Assembly: GCF_000711695.1 (NCBI RefSeq)
Contig: NW_013547021.1
Location: 372,001-436,000, forward strand
DNA length: 64,000 bases
Direction: 5' to 3'
Source of the DNA: Tilletiaria anomala UBC 951
Lineage: Eukaryota > Basidiomycota > Exobasidiomycetes > Georgefischeriales > Tilletiariaceae
Positions 32,427 through 43,167 of this stretch are shown in pieces (positions within the stretch are counted from its first letter, which is position 1; each line of letters starts with the position of its first letter). The notes under the pieces were generated by a model that was given only the letters and a program-made list of their open reading frames with translations, ran no database searches and had not been told where the DNA came from. The translations under genes were made by a program, and so were the position numbers.

Positions 32427-33951
32427 ATGCCTTCGACAGCTCAGAACCAACCTAGTGTGCCGCATCCCCTGGAGGGCGAGCACGTTCCTCAAGGCGATGA
32501 GTTGGAGCACATCGCAGGTTTGTTTGAGCAGATGATCAATGAGTCGTCTCACCCTGATCACCGTGAGTGATGCCCCTTGTAGTCTCACATTTCTACGACG
32601 ACATAGGTATGACCTTGCGGTAACTGACTAAAACTGTACTCTTGCAGCGGAGAAGCTGCGTCCCTTAGCAGACGGCCATGGCGCTCTGACGCCCGGAGCT
32701 GCTTCGACCCACGCACACGGAAAATGGTGGAAGAAATTCTGGCCGGACCATCTAGAAGAGAGACTAGACAAATTGTTCAATCAGCATCATATGGGAAACT
32801 ACGTTGCTATTCGAGCCCAGAATGGCAGACCGCAGACGGAGGTCTTCGAGAGCATGCCTATTTACGTTCGAGGTGCGCTTGATCAGCCCAGACACAGAGG
32901 GGAGCTATATGGCTAACGCTTTTGCCATGTTCCTCAGTTGGCATGCAGTCAGTGAACCAATAACCTGGCCCCATGCTCTGCCCGTGCTGAATTCGTATCC
33001 CCTCTGTTACAGCTTGCTTTTCTCTAGTAGCCAGGATAAGTCCTTGCTTAGATACAAAAGCATCGAGGAGCTGCTTAAATCCTCGTCTATTCGGCAGGGA
33101 CGGGTTTATGATGACAGCTCGAACCCGAAGGCCGTGCTTGAACACATTCAATCATTCATCGCAACTTATTCGCTTGACACGTCAGAGCTGCTGAACCCGG
33201 ATCCGGCATCGTATACCTGCTTCAATGAGTTCTTCTACCGTAAGCTCAAGCCTGGTGCGAGACCGATCGCAAATCATGAGAACGATCGGGTCATTTCATC
33301 GGCTGCGGATTGCCGAATGACCGTCTTCAGTAGCGTAGACGAGGCCAAAGAGATCTGGGTCAAAGGCAAGAAGTTCACCATTGGAAACCTACTCGATGAT
33401 CAGAAGTTGGCCGACGAGGTGTTTACGCCAGGTAGCGACGTCGTCATTTTTAGACTCGCCCCTGCCGACTACCATCGTTGGCACTCGGCCGTTGGCCCCG
33501 CTGTGGTTGGTGCCACGAAGCAGCTTGCAGGAGAATACTACACTGTCAACGTGAGTCTCGTCTCGATCTGTTGAAGACCAATGAGCTCACGCGACCCTCC
33601 CCCGTTGTCTTGCAGCCTCAAGCTGTCAACGAAGACTTCAATGTTTTCACCGCCAACAAGCGCGATGTGATGATCATGACTTGGAAACCATCAGGCCTGC
33701 AACCCATTCCAGTAGCCAGCGTTCATGTCGGTGCGATGCTTGTCGGCTCCATCGGTTACGATGTCGCGCAAGGCACCAACGTGCAGCGCGGCGACTCCAT
33801 TGGATACTTTGCGTATGGCGGTTCAACGGTCATTCACATCTTTCCGCCGCAGGCCAAGATCAAATGGGACGACGATATTCTGGCAAACAGCCGGAAGAAC
33901 CTGGAAACTATGGTTCGCGTCGGGGACCATATGGGTGAAGTGCAGAATTGA
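32427..33951 (+). CDS. Phosphatidylserine decarboxylase family protein (Psd2-like, no C2 domain)
   Basis: A pyruvoyl-dependent decarboxylase. Exons 32427-32562, 32648-32872, 32938-32947, 33013-33550 and 33616-33951 give 414 residues. Exon 3 is only 10 nt and is needed to make VRVGMHLLF, the conserved block after MPIYVR. Other blocks are TCFNEFFYRKLKPGARPI, SSAADCRMTVFSS, WVKGKKFTIGNLL, FRLAPADYHRWHSAVG and GEYYTVNPQAVNEDFNVF. The self-cleavage site is GGST in YFAYGGSTVIHIF, with Ser373 expected to become the pyruvoyl group. There is no transmembrane segment and no C2 domain; the N-terminus is hydrophilic. It resembles the catalytic part of Psd2-type enzymes. Soluble members of this family can instead decarboxylate aromatic amino acids (as PsiD does with tryptophan), so the substrate is open. 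Confidence 0.87.
32938..32947 (+). other. 10-nt micro-exon of the decarboxylase gene
   Basis: The exon is ttggcatgca, preceded by acceptor cctcag and followed by donor gtcagt. It carries two bases of one codon, Gly-Met, and two bases of the next (His). Skipping it would delete the conserved GMH and shift the frame. The donor is weaker than others in the window. Confidence 0.75.
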
Positions 33952-34790
33952 GCTTTATTTCCATCAAGGTGGTAAGCGCAGAGCATCGAGCATCTTCGGT
34001 CGACATTACATGTATACCAAACCTCGCTAAAGATTCAGTCCGGCGGCGGCTCGCGCTGCTTATTTTGTACGTGCAAATGCGCTCGGACGCATAGGGTAAA
34101 AAGCATAGATGGGGTTGCACTTGAATCTGTCGGGGGTGGTCTTGACACTTGCTTCTTTTACGGTGCGCAAATGGTCCGATTAGCTATTCGGATTGAAACA
34201 AAAAGGAAAGAAAGACAGCACCTCGTGCCCTACTAATCGCCCAGTGCCCCCATCCCATGTGTGTTGTGTCTGCAACCTACTGGCTACTGTGCGTACATGC
34301 GTTGCTTCATCGCCTCAACTTTCTCTCTCTTCGGCCGAGTGTTGGTTTCGCGCTTCGCGTCCAGTTGCGCTCGTTGCCAAAATTCATGATCCCCAAAGAG
34401 AGAGTTCTTCGGCAGATTTAATTAGTTCAACCCCCCTCTCAACTTCGCCTCGAGCCGCTCGACTTCCATTGCTCATCTGGCTTGATTTCTTTTAGCAGTC
34501 ACGCTGAAAGGCAAGCAGGGACGCTGGAGAACAGTTGCGAGACTTGGAAGCTGCCCCTGAGATATCGCCAGAATTTGGGCACCAGCAACTCGCTGCGGAA
34601 AGCTTCTCGTATCTTCCCACCCACCGTCGAAGCCGAGGCTGCCAGCCCAGTCCCTTACGTTCTGCCCCAAGTGAGCTAGATCTCCGCTGCTTTGACATAC
34701 GCAGACAGAGGAGGCACAAAGATCGCTGGAGGAAGTAAAGCTTGTCGACCGGAAACAATTTTCCCAGCCCAGTCAACTCCGTTGCCCAAG
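33952..34790. other. Gap upstream of importin beta
   Basis: 839 bp containing the 3' end of the decarboxylase and the importin promoter. No coding signal is seen. A pyrimidine-rich run (ttcaacccccctctcaactt) lies near 34430. Confidence 0.35.
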
Positions 34791-37651
34791 ATGAACGCTG
34801 GCGAACTTCTTACAAATACGCTGTCTCCGGGTGAGCCACCTTATTCCACTATATCTGCCCTATGATGGGATGGTCTGTACTGCTGGTTGAGCTGCTCACT
34901 TACACCCTTCGTGCTCACCTAAAATATCAGACGCCAACGTTCGACAGGATGCCGAACAGAAGCTCGAGGTTGCCGCGCGGGAGAGCTATGTGAGGTCCTC
35001 AGCTTTGTCAGAAGACCCTGACTACTTTTGCTGATACAAGCCTTTGCTATCCGATAGCCGTCGTACATGATGATGCTCGCCGCCGAGCTTGCCAGTGAAG
35101 CAGCTCTGCCACACATTCGAGCGGCGGCTGGTGTCGCGGTCAAGAACGCCCTCTCTGCGCGCGATGCCGCTCGTGCGACCGAGTACGCAGGACGCTGGCT
35201 TGCACTCGACGATGCGGCCAAGCAAGATGTCAAGAGCAAGTCTCTTCAGACTCTCACCACAGAGAACTCGCAGGCTTCAACGCAGGCGGGTCAGGTCATT
35301 GCCGCCATTGCAGCGATTGAAATCCCGCAGGGCGGGTGGAAAGACCTGATCGCGCAATTGCTCGCTGCCAGCCAAAACCAAGGTAACGCAAAGCTGAGAC
35401 AGGCAGCCCTTCAGGCAATTGGGTTCACTTGCGAAAGCTTGGTGAGCACGACGAAGTTGAAGTGTACGGTGGAGATTGACATTGACTCGGCTCTTACGAT
35501 CCACAGCAAAGCACTGACTCACTCCGAGATCAATCGAATGAGATCCTCACAGCTGTCATTCAGGGTGCACGGAAAGAGGAGCCGGTACCACAAGTGCAAC
35601 TAGCAGCCCTTCAAGCCTTGTTGAACTCTCTCGTGTTTGTGCGGGCCAACTTTGAGCGGGAAGGAGAGCGAAACTACATTATGCAGGTGATCTGCGAGGC
35701 AACACAGAACCAGGACAGCAACATCAAAGTCGCGGCGTACGAATGTTTGGTCAAGATCATGTCGCTGTACTACGACAAAATGCGCTTCTACATGGAACAG
35801 GCGCTCTTCGGCTTGACAGTTCTTGGCATGAGGGATCCAAATCAGCAGGTCGCACTGCAGGCAGTCGAGTTCTGGTCGACAGTCTGCGAAGTTGAGATTG
35901 GCTTGACGCTGGAGGCGGAAGAAGCGAGCGAATACGGCGAGGAGCCAAGCAGTATCTGCTTCCAGTTCGCACGGATAGCCAGCTCCGAGATTCTCCCAGT
36001 CTTGTTGGATCTACTTAAGCAACAGGAGGAGGACGCAGACGAGGACGAGTGGGACGTTTCAAAGGCGGCCGGTGTATGCGTCGGCTTGCTTGCGCAGTGT
36101 GTCGGAGACCCCATCGTCCCGATCGCCATTCCTTTCATCGAAGGCAACATCAAGAACCAGGACTGGAGATCTCGGGACGCAGCAGTGATGTGCTTCGGTT
36201 CCATTCTGGATGGACCTGACGCGAAGACACTGGCGCCTCTGGTCGAGCAGGCCCTGCCGAGCATCATCGAGATGCTTCGAGACACCAGCGTGCCTGTCAA
36301 GGACACCGCCGCGTGGACGCTTGGTCGGATCTCGGACTTGCTTGTCAACACGATCGATGGGGAGCGCGTCTTACCGTCGCTGGTGCAGGCTCTTCTGGCT
36401 GCACTGCACGACCAGCCTCGCATCGCAACCAACTGCTGCTGGGCCATCATGAATCTGTGTGAACAAATGGGCGGACCAGCTCAGCCGATCGCTGAGAACG
36501 TCGATCTGGCACCAACCTCACCCATTTCACCCTTTTACGAAGCCATCATCTCCAACCTGTTGCAGGCAACGCAACGCGATGGCAACGAGTCCAACTCGCG
36601 GACATCTGCGTATGAGGCCCTCGCGACTGCTGCAAACAACGCTGCCAAGGACTGTCTGCCGCACGTGAGCAACCTGCTCGTCGCTGTCCTCGAAAGGCAA
36701 GAGCAGCTCAATGGCATGGCCGCCCAGCTCGTCGGCATGGACGACCGCAACAACTGGGCTGAGCTCCAGAGCAACCTTTGCTCTGTCATCCAGGCTATCG
36801 TCCGGACATTGCAGAAGGAGATCATGCCCATTGCAGACCGCATCATGACCAGCCTGCTCACGCTCATTCAAAATGGAACCAAGCTGCCAACTGCACTCGA
36901 AGACGCGTTCCTTGCCGTCGCTGCTGTCATCTCTGCGCTTGAAGCGGACTTTTCCAAGTACCTCGATGCCTTCCTGCCATTCATGGTGCAGAGTCTACAG
37001 TCGCACGAGGAGTACCAGCTCTGCTCCATTAGCGTTGGCCTCATCGGTGACATTTGCCGAGCACTCGGAAAAGGATCGGCGCCATATTGCGAGACCTTTG
37101 TCAAAGTGCTCTTTGAGAATCTTTCGAGTCCCACTCTCAACCGAAGTGTCAAGCCACCGATTCTCTCGTGCTTTGGCGACATTGCCATTGCTATTGGCGC
37201 TCAATTTGAGCCATACCTGGCCACGACCATGACCGGTCTCGGGCAAGCGGCACTTATGCAAGCCCCCAACCCGGAAGACTATGATTTGATCGACTACATC
37301 AACAGCCTTCGCGAAGGCATCGCCGAGGCGTACGTTGGCATCGTGTCGGGTCTGCGCTCAGACAACCGCGTCGATCTTCTTCAGCCGTACGTGGAGAGCA
37401 CCTTCGGCTTTGTCAAGATCGTCAACGACACGCCGTTCGAAAGGAGTGAATCGCTTCTGCGTGGCGCGATCGGGCTACTCGGCGACCTGGCAAGCGCCTT
37501 CCCCAACGGACAACTCAAGGACGCGTTCAGGCAGATGTGGGTTCCGGAGCTCGTCAAAGCAGGGCGAGCAAAGGGCAACGGGTCGGAAACGCGCAAGATC
37601 TCCGCGTGGGCACGCGAGCAGATCACGCGAGCCGTTACTGCCAGTGGCTAG
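34791..37651 (+). CDS. KAP95: Importin subunit beta-1
   Basis: This karyopherin carries cargo, with importin alpha, through nuclear pores. Exons 34791-34830, 34931-34989, 35058-35441 and 35507-37651 give 875 residues, against 861 in yeast Kap95. It starts MNAGELLTNTLSPDANVRQD and continues as HEAT repeats throughout. Recognisable blocks include RAAAGVAVKNALSARDA, VQLAALQALLNSLVFVRANF, NQQVALQAVEFWSTVCEVEI, SSRDAAVMCFGSILDGP-like repeat text near 36170 (actual residues WRSRDAAVMCFGSILDGP), PVKDTAAWTLGRISDLL and IATNCCWAIMNLCEQMGGP. The acidic run EEDADEDEWDVSKA matches the acidic loop of repeat 8. Exon 4 opens at an acag acceptor that makes QSTDSLRDQSNEILTAVIQG; a later acceptor would shift the frame. 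Confidence 0.95.
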
Positions 37652-38173
37652 GCGCCTTGTGCTGTCGTATTCTCACCTGTAACACTTCCTTGGCATCAGC
37701 ATAAACAGCCGGCCCAACCCGCGCTGTTCCCATCGCATTCTCATTTCCAACTTAGCGTCTGCCTCCTTCCATTCACTGTTAAATTTTTCTTTTTACACCG
37801 GGTCTTCCTCATCACCGTGGCCAACATCCGACTTTTCTCGACCTCCCCTCGTCCTCAAAAGACTTTCCCCGCGCAAGTCATCGGGGCATCAAGAGTCCAA
37901 ACACACCATCACTGTAATACCCGCTCCTCCCCTCCTCTCTCCACGATCCGCCTCAGCTTTTGTGCGATCGCTCGACCCCTGTCCGGGCGTATTTAGATTG
38001 TAAAAGGCATTTTCCACCACGCAGATCAAGGGATACAGGAGTAGAGGAACATGAATCCCATGCATGTAATACATTGATGCAATCGGCAAGGATTGCCATA
38101 TATCATTCTTTAGACTGTCAATATAACGACAAAAGTTCGAAACTGAACGAACAGGCGCGTAACGAGCTTTACA
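37652..38173. other. Convergent gap downstream of importin beta
   Basis: 522 bp of 3' flank. It has pyrimidine-rich runs such as ctcgacctcccctcgtcctc and a T-rich tract (aaatttttctttttacacc), as expected near 3' ends. No gene is seen. Confidence 0.35.
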
Positions 38174-39323
38174 TCACATGACAAGACAGCCTGCACCGCC
38201 GTTCCGGCTCGACGCATGCTGTGCATTGACTTCCTTCATTCGTTCAAGCATGGCTTGCACACCTGCCACGCTCGTCGCAGCCATTCCCTCGTCCCACCAG
38301 ACGCAGAGCGGTCCATCGCGGATGCTCGGGGTGCTTGCGGGGTTGCTTGCGGACGAAAGATGGTCGAGGTGGGAAGCCGGCTGCTTTTGGTGCTGGGGGT
38401 GTTGCTGCTGCTGCTGAATAACTGATGGATCATCGCCTTCGGTCTCTGGCGTCATCGCCGGCTCGATCGGAGGCCGCGGTAGCGAGTCTACCGTGAGGTC
38501 CGCATCGAGTAAGCGCACGTGTCGCTTGCGCTCTGCGGCATCCTTTGCAACCTGCGCTTTCATCTGCAGCTGACGAATCTTGCGTAGAGCCGCCGCTGTG
38601 TTCGGCCTCACACCAGTCGACGAGCCAGCACCCGCGCCTGCCACTCTTGCGCCGTTCACACCTGTTTCAGCACTAGTATCGAGGAAATTTGTGTCTGCGA
38701 GGTCAAATTCCGGTGGCGGCGTAACTGCTGGCACCGGCGTGCTTTTGAGATACCGCAGAATGCTCTTCATCTGCGAATCGGTCGGTGGCTGCGCATGTCG
38801 ATCTTGGATCTGAAGCTCGAACTCGCCGTACTGACCTGCACCTCCGTAAGAATCGGACCTGGCAGCACGCTTTAGCCATTCCGTTGCGTATTCTTTTGAT
38901 GAGTTAACACCGCTACGGTCGTCCTCCTCGTCGGACAGCGCCTTCGTTGCGGCCTCATCTCGATCTTTTGCACTTTGCAGGAAGGGACTGGCGGCACCGG
39001 CGCCGCTGCCGCTTGCGAGTTCAAGAGAGGTGGCGAGCAGACCTCCGCTGGCTTGCGAAGGGAGCCTAACGTGCCCGGCATTGTTACGCAGGAGCTGCAG
39101 CGCTTTGCGCGACAATGGCGACCGTGGATCGTGACTGCAAGCACAACCGGAATGCAGGGCACACATCAAGGTTTGGTGTTAAGTGAGTCATTGGCATAGC
39201 AGTGGGGCGCGGCGCCTGCCTTTTGCGCATGACAGGCGCGACGCTCTCTATGGGGAAGTGCAGACAAGCTAGAGCTCACAAGAGCGTGATGATTGGCGTT
39301 CCTCTGTGGAAGCGCAGTGACAT
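38174..39323 (-). CDS. DUF1687 / Fmp46-like thioredoxin-fold protein
   Basis: DUF1687 proteins such as yeast Fmp46 are putative mitochondrial redox proteins. Exons 39323-39280 and 39134-38174 give 334 residues. The first exon reads MSLRFHRGTPIITL and the joint makes TLFHDPRSPLSRKALQLLRN, the family's N-terminal beta-alpha unit. Middle blocks are YGEFELQIQDRHAQPPTDSQ followed by MKSILRYL, and the last is GPLCVWWDEGMAATSVAGVQ near the C-terminus; these match the family pattern FELEV..PPT.DQL..IL and VVDW..G.A. About 120 residues of Ala/Gly/Pro/Gln-rich sequence with a QQQQQHPQHQKQ run separate the last two blocks. Yeast Fmp46 has about 130 residues, so this form is expanded. The alternative of starting inside the second segment would lose the FHDP motif. 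Confidence 0.72.
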
Positions 39324-40402
39324 GGTCCAGGTCCGGAAGCGAAGCCTAGAGTGGACGGAAGGAGATCCGCCAGGGCAGCTAGCTAGGCTCCTTCTCTTGC
39401 TATGTCTTGCTTCTCCGCCGCTTCAGAGGAAAGAATCGCAACGTGAACTAGGTATGAAGCAGTGTCTCGGTCCTTGTTGTCGAACCTTTCGTCTATGGAT
39501 CGATATGCATACATGGCGACGAACCCACTCGTTCTGTAGATCCACGGAACGGGTGGGACTTGGTTAGGCGAGGGCGGGCTTTCATTTGGAGCTTGGACGC
39601 ATCGCCGTTCTATTGGCCAGTAACTTGTCAGTTGAGGAACGCTTGAGACGCCGAAATCGGTATTGCACCGTATGTGCCATGTATCATGCAATACGGCGAT
39701 GGTACCTTTGTGCGGGCATCCCGTGCGTATCCCCCACCATGGCTGTCACTTGCGTGGACCCTAACAAACAACAAACTGGTGCTGCTTGTGGGCCTGGACC
39801 ATGGCAGACACCCTGACAAATGCAAGAATGGCATATCGTTGCCATGCACATATCGCATCCAGTTTGCATCTACAGCATTGGACATAGCTCCGAGACCCAT
39901 GTACCTTTCTTCGTGCAATCTGCATGCACCGTTGGATGTGATTCGGGTTGTCCGCCCTCAGTGGCCCCCAATCAACTCCCGAAACAAGCAGCGCGCATGA
40001 TATTTGCGCCCCGTTGGTGCTTGCTTACTTGGTCCCTTGCTTGCTTCCATTCATGCCCTTCAAACCATGTCCCTTTGCGCCGAATACTCAAAATACCACC
40101 AAGTAAACGAAAGGGGACCTCATACATCCCGCTGCTGGTCGCGGTGGAATCTTACTTTCATCAGACAGATTGCACCTTCGCCGGGTGGCACGCGGCAGGG
40201 GAGATCACGGAATGACGTTCTGCTCAGTCGTTTGCATGCCGAAACTGTCCCTGGGGTCTACTCATAGCACTTGATTTCATCAGATTCTCATAAACATTAC
40301 AAGAGTAGATCTGACACCCACTCGTGGCTTCCCGGTCTATCGAAAGCGAAACCACGCTTCAGCCGATACTCTCAGTGAGCCCATCCGACTGCTGATTCTT
40401 CA
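39324..40402. other. Gap between the DUF1687 gene and the serine-rich orphan
   Basis: About 1.1 kb, divergent 5' space of both genes. No coding signal is supported. Confidence 0.35.
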
Positions 40403-40702
40403 AGATGGCACAAGGCTCCGTGCAGCAGCACGCCTCGACAGCTGTGACAAATGAGAGCGAGAGGACTGCAACGCAGCGCTGTGACTCTGCCACTCTGACA
40501 ACCTTTCCACAGCCCAGATCGAGCGTCAGCAGGCCAGCTCCGCGGTAAGTGCCTCCCGCTTCCAAGCTACCTAATGCCACAATTAGTTCTACCTTGCTCG
40601 CTTTGCAAGAAAGCGCCCAGCAGGGGTGTATAGAACATCTGTACTGCCGCCCACGGGGGATCATCTTTGCGCACCTGAAAGTATTCCTCACGCCGCCGCA
40701 AC

Positions 40703-42976
40703 ATGGACTGCCTCTTGGAGCGATACTCACATCTGCAACTGCTCAACCAACTCATGCCGTCGCCGTACCAACAGCCAGGCTTGACTTCGACTCCGTTCGC
40801 CAGAAGATCGCCATCGAAAGGCAACCCTCGGCTCAGTGGCCATATGGGCTTTGACCCGAATCTTGATCTGTGCCTTGCCACCGGCATTGTCAATCTCGGT
40901 CACTCCGAGGGAAACGGATTGGCTCTCGTTCATCAAGCTCGTCTACAGTTTCAAACAGAGACCGAACGCCGCGCCGCTTCCGCTTTCGCAGGGTTTGGCG
41001 CCTTAGGCGGGTTTGAAGACATGACCTCGCGTCGTATCTCCGCCGGTTTGCACCTGCGCAAAGGAAACAAGGAGACAACCGCAAGCGGTTCAGCCTTCAG
41101 CGACATTGATAATAGTCAGAGGGGTAGCTTTTTTGTGCTCTCAGACACGTCTGCCAGTCTTACAGATGATATCCGGGAAGAAGAGGACGCAGGGTTAGCC
41201 GAGGCTGCAAGTCCCACCTTCGAGCTGGATGGTGTAACGCGGCAAACGGAGCGATTCCCTCTTCCTCCTAGCCGTCGCGCCAAGATCGCCAGCGACGAGT
41301 CAGCCGTGACGAAGGTTCCGTTGGCCTCAGATTCGCCGAGTTCCATACCTTCTCCGGCACGATACACAAGCAGGGACTACGATGACATGCTTCTCGATGC
41401 GATTGATGCTTCCACTGCGCATTTCTTGCCAGCGTCGTCGTTAAGATCGCGAATGGAATGGTACGCCCCCTTGTCAACCTCAACACTACGCTTTCCATGC
41501 TCAGACGCGCAGGACCAGGTGCGGGCGGAATCTACCTCTGCCCAAGAGCAGGCGCATGCCCTCCATGACGCGAGGCGTATGGGCAGCAAAGAGTCCAATA
41601 ACTCCAACACTTCTTCGCTGTCGGGCATGAAACGCCTCAGTCTGACGCTGCGCGACAGCTTCGTGCGCAACTCGCCGCAATCACTACACAATCTTCTGAG
41701 CTTGCCAACTGATAGCAGGAGACGCTCTGGCTCTGGAGAGCCGCAACCTCCCACTTTGTGTGCCGCGCACTTGACTGTCGCTACTGGTCGTCCCAGAAGC
41801 AACACGACGCCGGTTCGCCCCAAAGGCACGCTAAACTGGGCTACACCATTTTTTGACGTCATCCACGAAGAACACGGTAGTGTTGCACCTAGAATAGGCA
41901 TTAATGACGGCGGCGTGACAAACGAGCGAATGATCCTGGCCTCGCCTGTGCAGCCTGCAGCTTCCACTCTCCGTGCTCGACGACTAAACCTCTACGAGCC
42001 GGGCGGCAGCCCGACCGCTCAGCTTGCACGCTCGTCATCACTGCTCTTGGGTTCACCCGCCACTCCTGCGTCCGGCTTGTCGCACGGGTTACGGTCTGTG
42101 ACAACATCGGCTCTGGCGCCGGCGCGAGTGCCAGCGCAAGTTCATACTCTAGAACAGGAACAGCAGCTGAAGTTGCCACCCACACCTCTCGGAACGCCGT
42201 TTTGGGCCAACGACGACTTATCGCGTATTCTCTCGCAATATTCTTCGTCGTACCTAAGTTCTCAAAGCAAGACGCCACGTGCGGCAGCCACAACTGCGCC
42301 TTCAAAGCTGAGGACGAAGATCAGTCCCGCGCAGAGCCGCGAAGACGGCGACAACCGTTGGAGCGCCGAACAATTTTCGCGGCAGACACATTATACTCTA
42401 GGGTCATGCTGTGAATCGACTGATGGGGAAGATGACATCAGTGGCGGAGGCAGAACAGATGGCAATAGGAGGCCGACGCGGCAAACACATAGATGTTGCA
42501 CATCCTCCCTCTCGCCCTTCAGCTCCCTTGCCTTTGGATCTGTGTCGAGGTGTGATGGGCATGCCAAACGCCTTCCCTACGCCCCAGGAGGCATGTCCGC
42601 GAGACCTCGCTTTGAATCAAGCTGCAGCCATGTGTCAGTGTCATTCTTTTCTTCCTCTGCCGTGCGTCACAAGCGCGACGCGAGGCAAAGCAGGGAAAGC
42701 AGCACCTCGATCTGGAGCTTGTCAAGAAGCAAGGGTCATGGACTCTCGTTCTCCTCTTCATCTTCGCCTGGGATACCTGCGTTTGTCACCGACTCGGAAG
42801 GCTCAGCAGACGGTCTGACGCCGTCAGAAATGCGTCGGAGACGCGAAAGCATCATTCGCAACGGTCCTAGGCCGTCGTCCAGCGGCGATGGCCGTGCGCC
42901 GTTGTGGAGCTTGGGCCGCAAAGGCCGACAGGTCCAGCTGGACGCTGCGCAGCTATCAATTCATACCAACTGTTAG
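40703..42976 (+). CDS. Large serine-rich protein of unknown function
   Basis: I do not recognise a family. An uninterrupted frame from ATG 40703 encodes 757 residues rich in Ser, Arg, Thr and Pro. There is no signal peptide, membrane segment or coiled coil. Charged islands include HEEHGSVAPRIG, GTPFWANDDLSRILSQYSSS and, near the end, EGSADGLTPSEMRRRRESII. Many SP, TP and RRxS sites suggest a phosphorylated, mostly disordered regulator or adaptor. An upstream exon is possible: ATG 40405 opens MAQGSVQQHASTAVT and ends at a strong gtaagt donor at 40545, with an acceptor at 40586, but that route enters a frame that stops at 40854 unless a further intron exists. The 5' end is therefore uncertain; the main open frame is too long to be chance. 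Confidence 0.6.
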   Translation: MDCLLERYSHLQLLNQLMPSPYQQPGLTSTPFARRSPSKGNPRLSGHMGFDPNLDLCLATGIVNLGHSEGNGLALVHQARLQFQTETERRAASAFAGFGALGGFEDMTSRRISAGLHLRKGNKETTASGSAFSDIDNSQRGSFFVLSDTSASLTDDIREEEDAGLAEAASPTFELDGVTRQTERFPLPPSRRAKIASDESAVTKVPLASDSPSSIPSPARYTSRDYDDMLLDAIDASTAHFLPASSLRSRMEWYAPLSTSTLRFPCSDAQDQVRAESTSAQEQAHALHDARRMGSKESNNSNTSSLSGMKRLSLTLRDSFVRNSPQSLHNLLSLPTDSRRRSGSGEPQPPTLCAAHLTVATGRPRSNTTPVRPKGTLNWATPFFDVIHEEHGSVAPRIGINDGGVTNERMILASPVQPAASTLRARRLNLYEPGGSPTAQLARSSSLLLGSPATPASGLSHGLRSVTTSALAPARVPAQVHTLEQEQQLKLPPTPLGTPFWANDDLSRILSQYSSSYLSSQSKTPRAAATTAPSKLRTKISPAQSREDGDNRWSAEQFSRQTHYTLGSCCESTDGEDDISGGGRTDGNRRPTRQTHRCCTSSLSPFSSLAFGSVSRCDGHAKRLPYAPGGMSARPRFESSCSHVSVSFFSSSAVRHKRDARQSRESSTSIWSLSRSKGHGLSFSSSSSPGIPAFVTDSEGSADGLTPSEMRRRRESIIRNGPRPSSSGDGRAPLWSLGRKGRQVQLDAAQLSIHTNC

Positions 42977-43167
42977 CAATGCGTGTTTGCTGAGCATGTA
43001 TTTGGCTGTGTGTTCTACACGGATAACCTTCTGATTGCTGCAGTAAGTACCTAGTGACGATTTTCGATGCGGACAAGGCAAAATGAGCCGTTACACGTTG
43101 GGCACGCGGTGGATAAGCGAAGTAGATGGACAGATAAGATCTACGGTCTCTTCTAACAAAAACTCTA

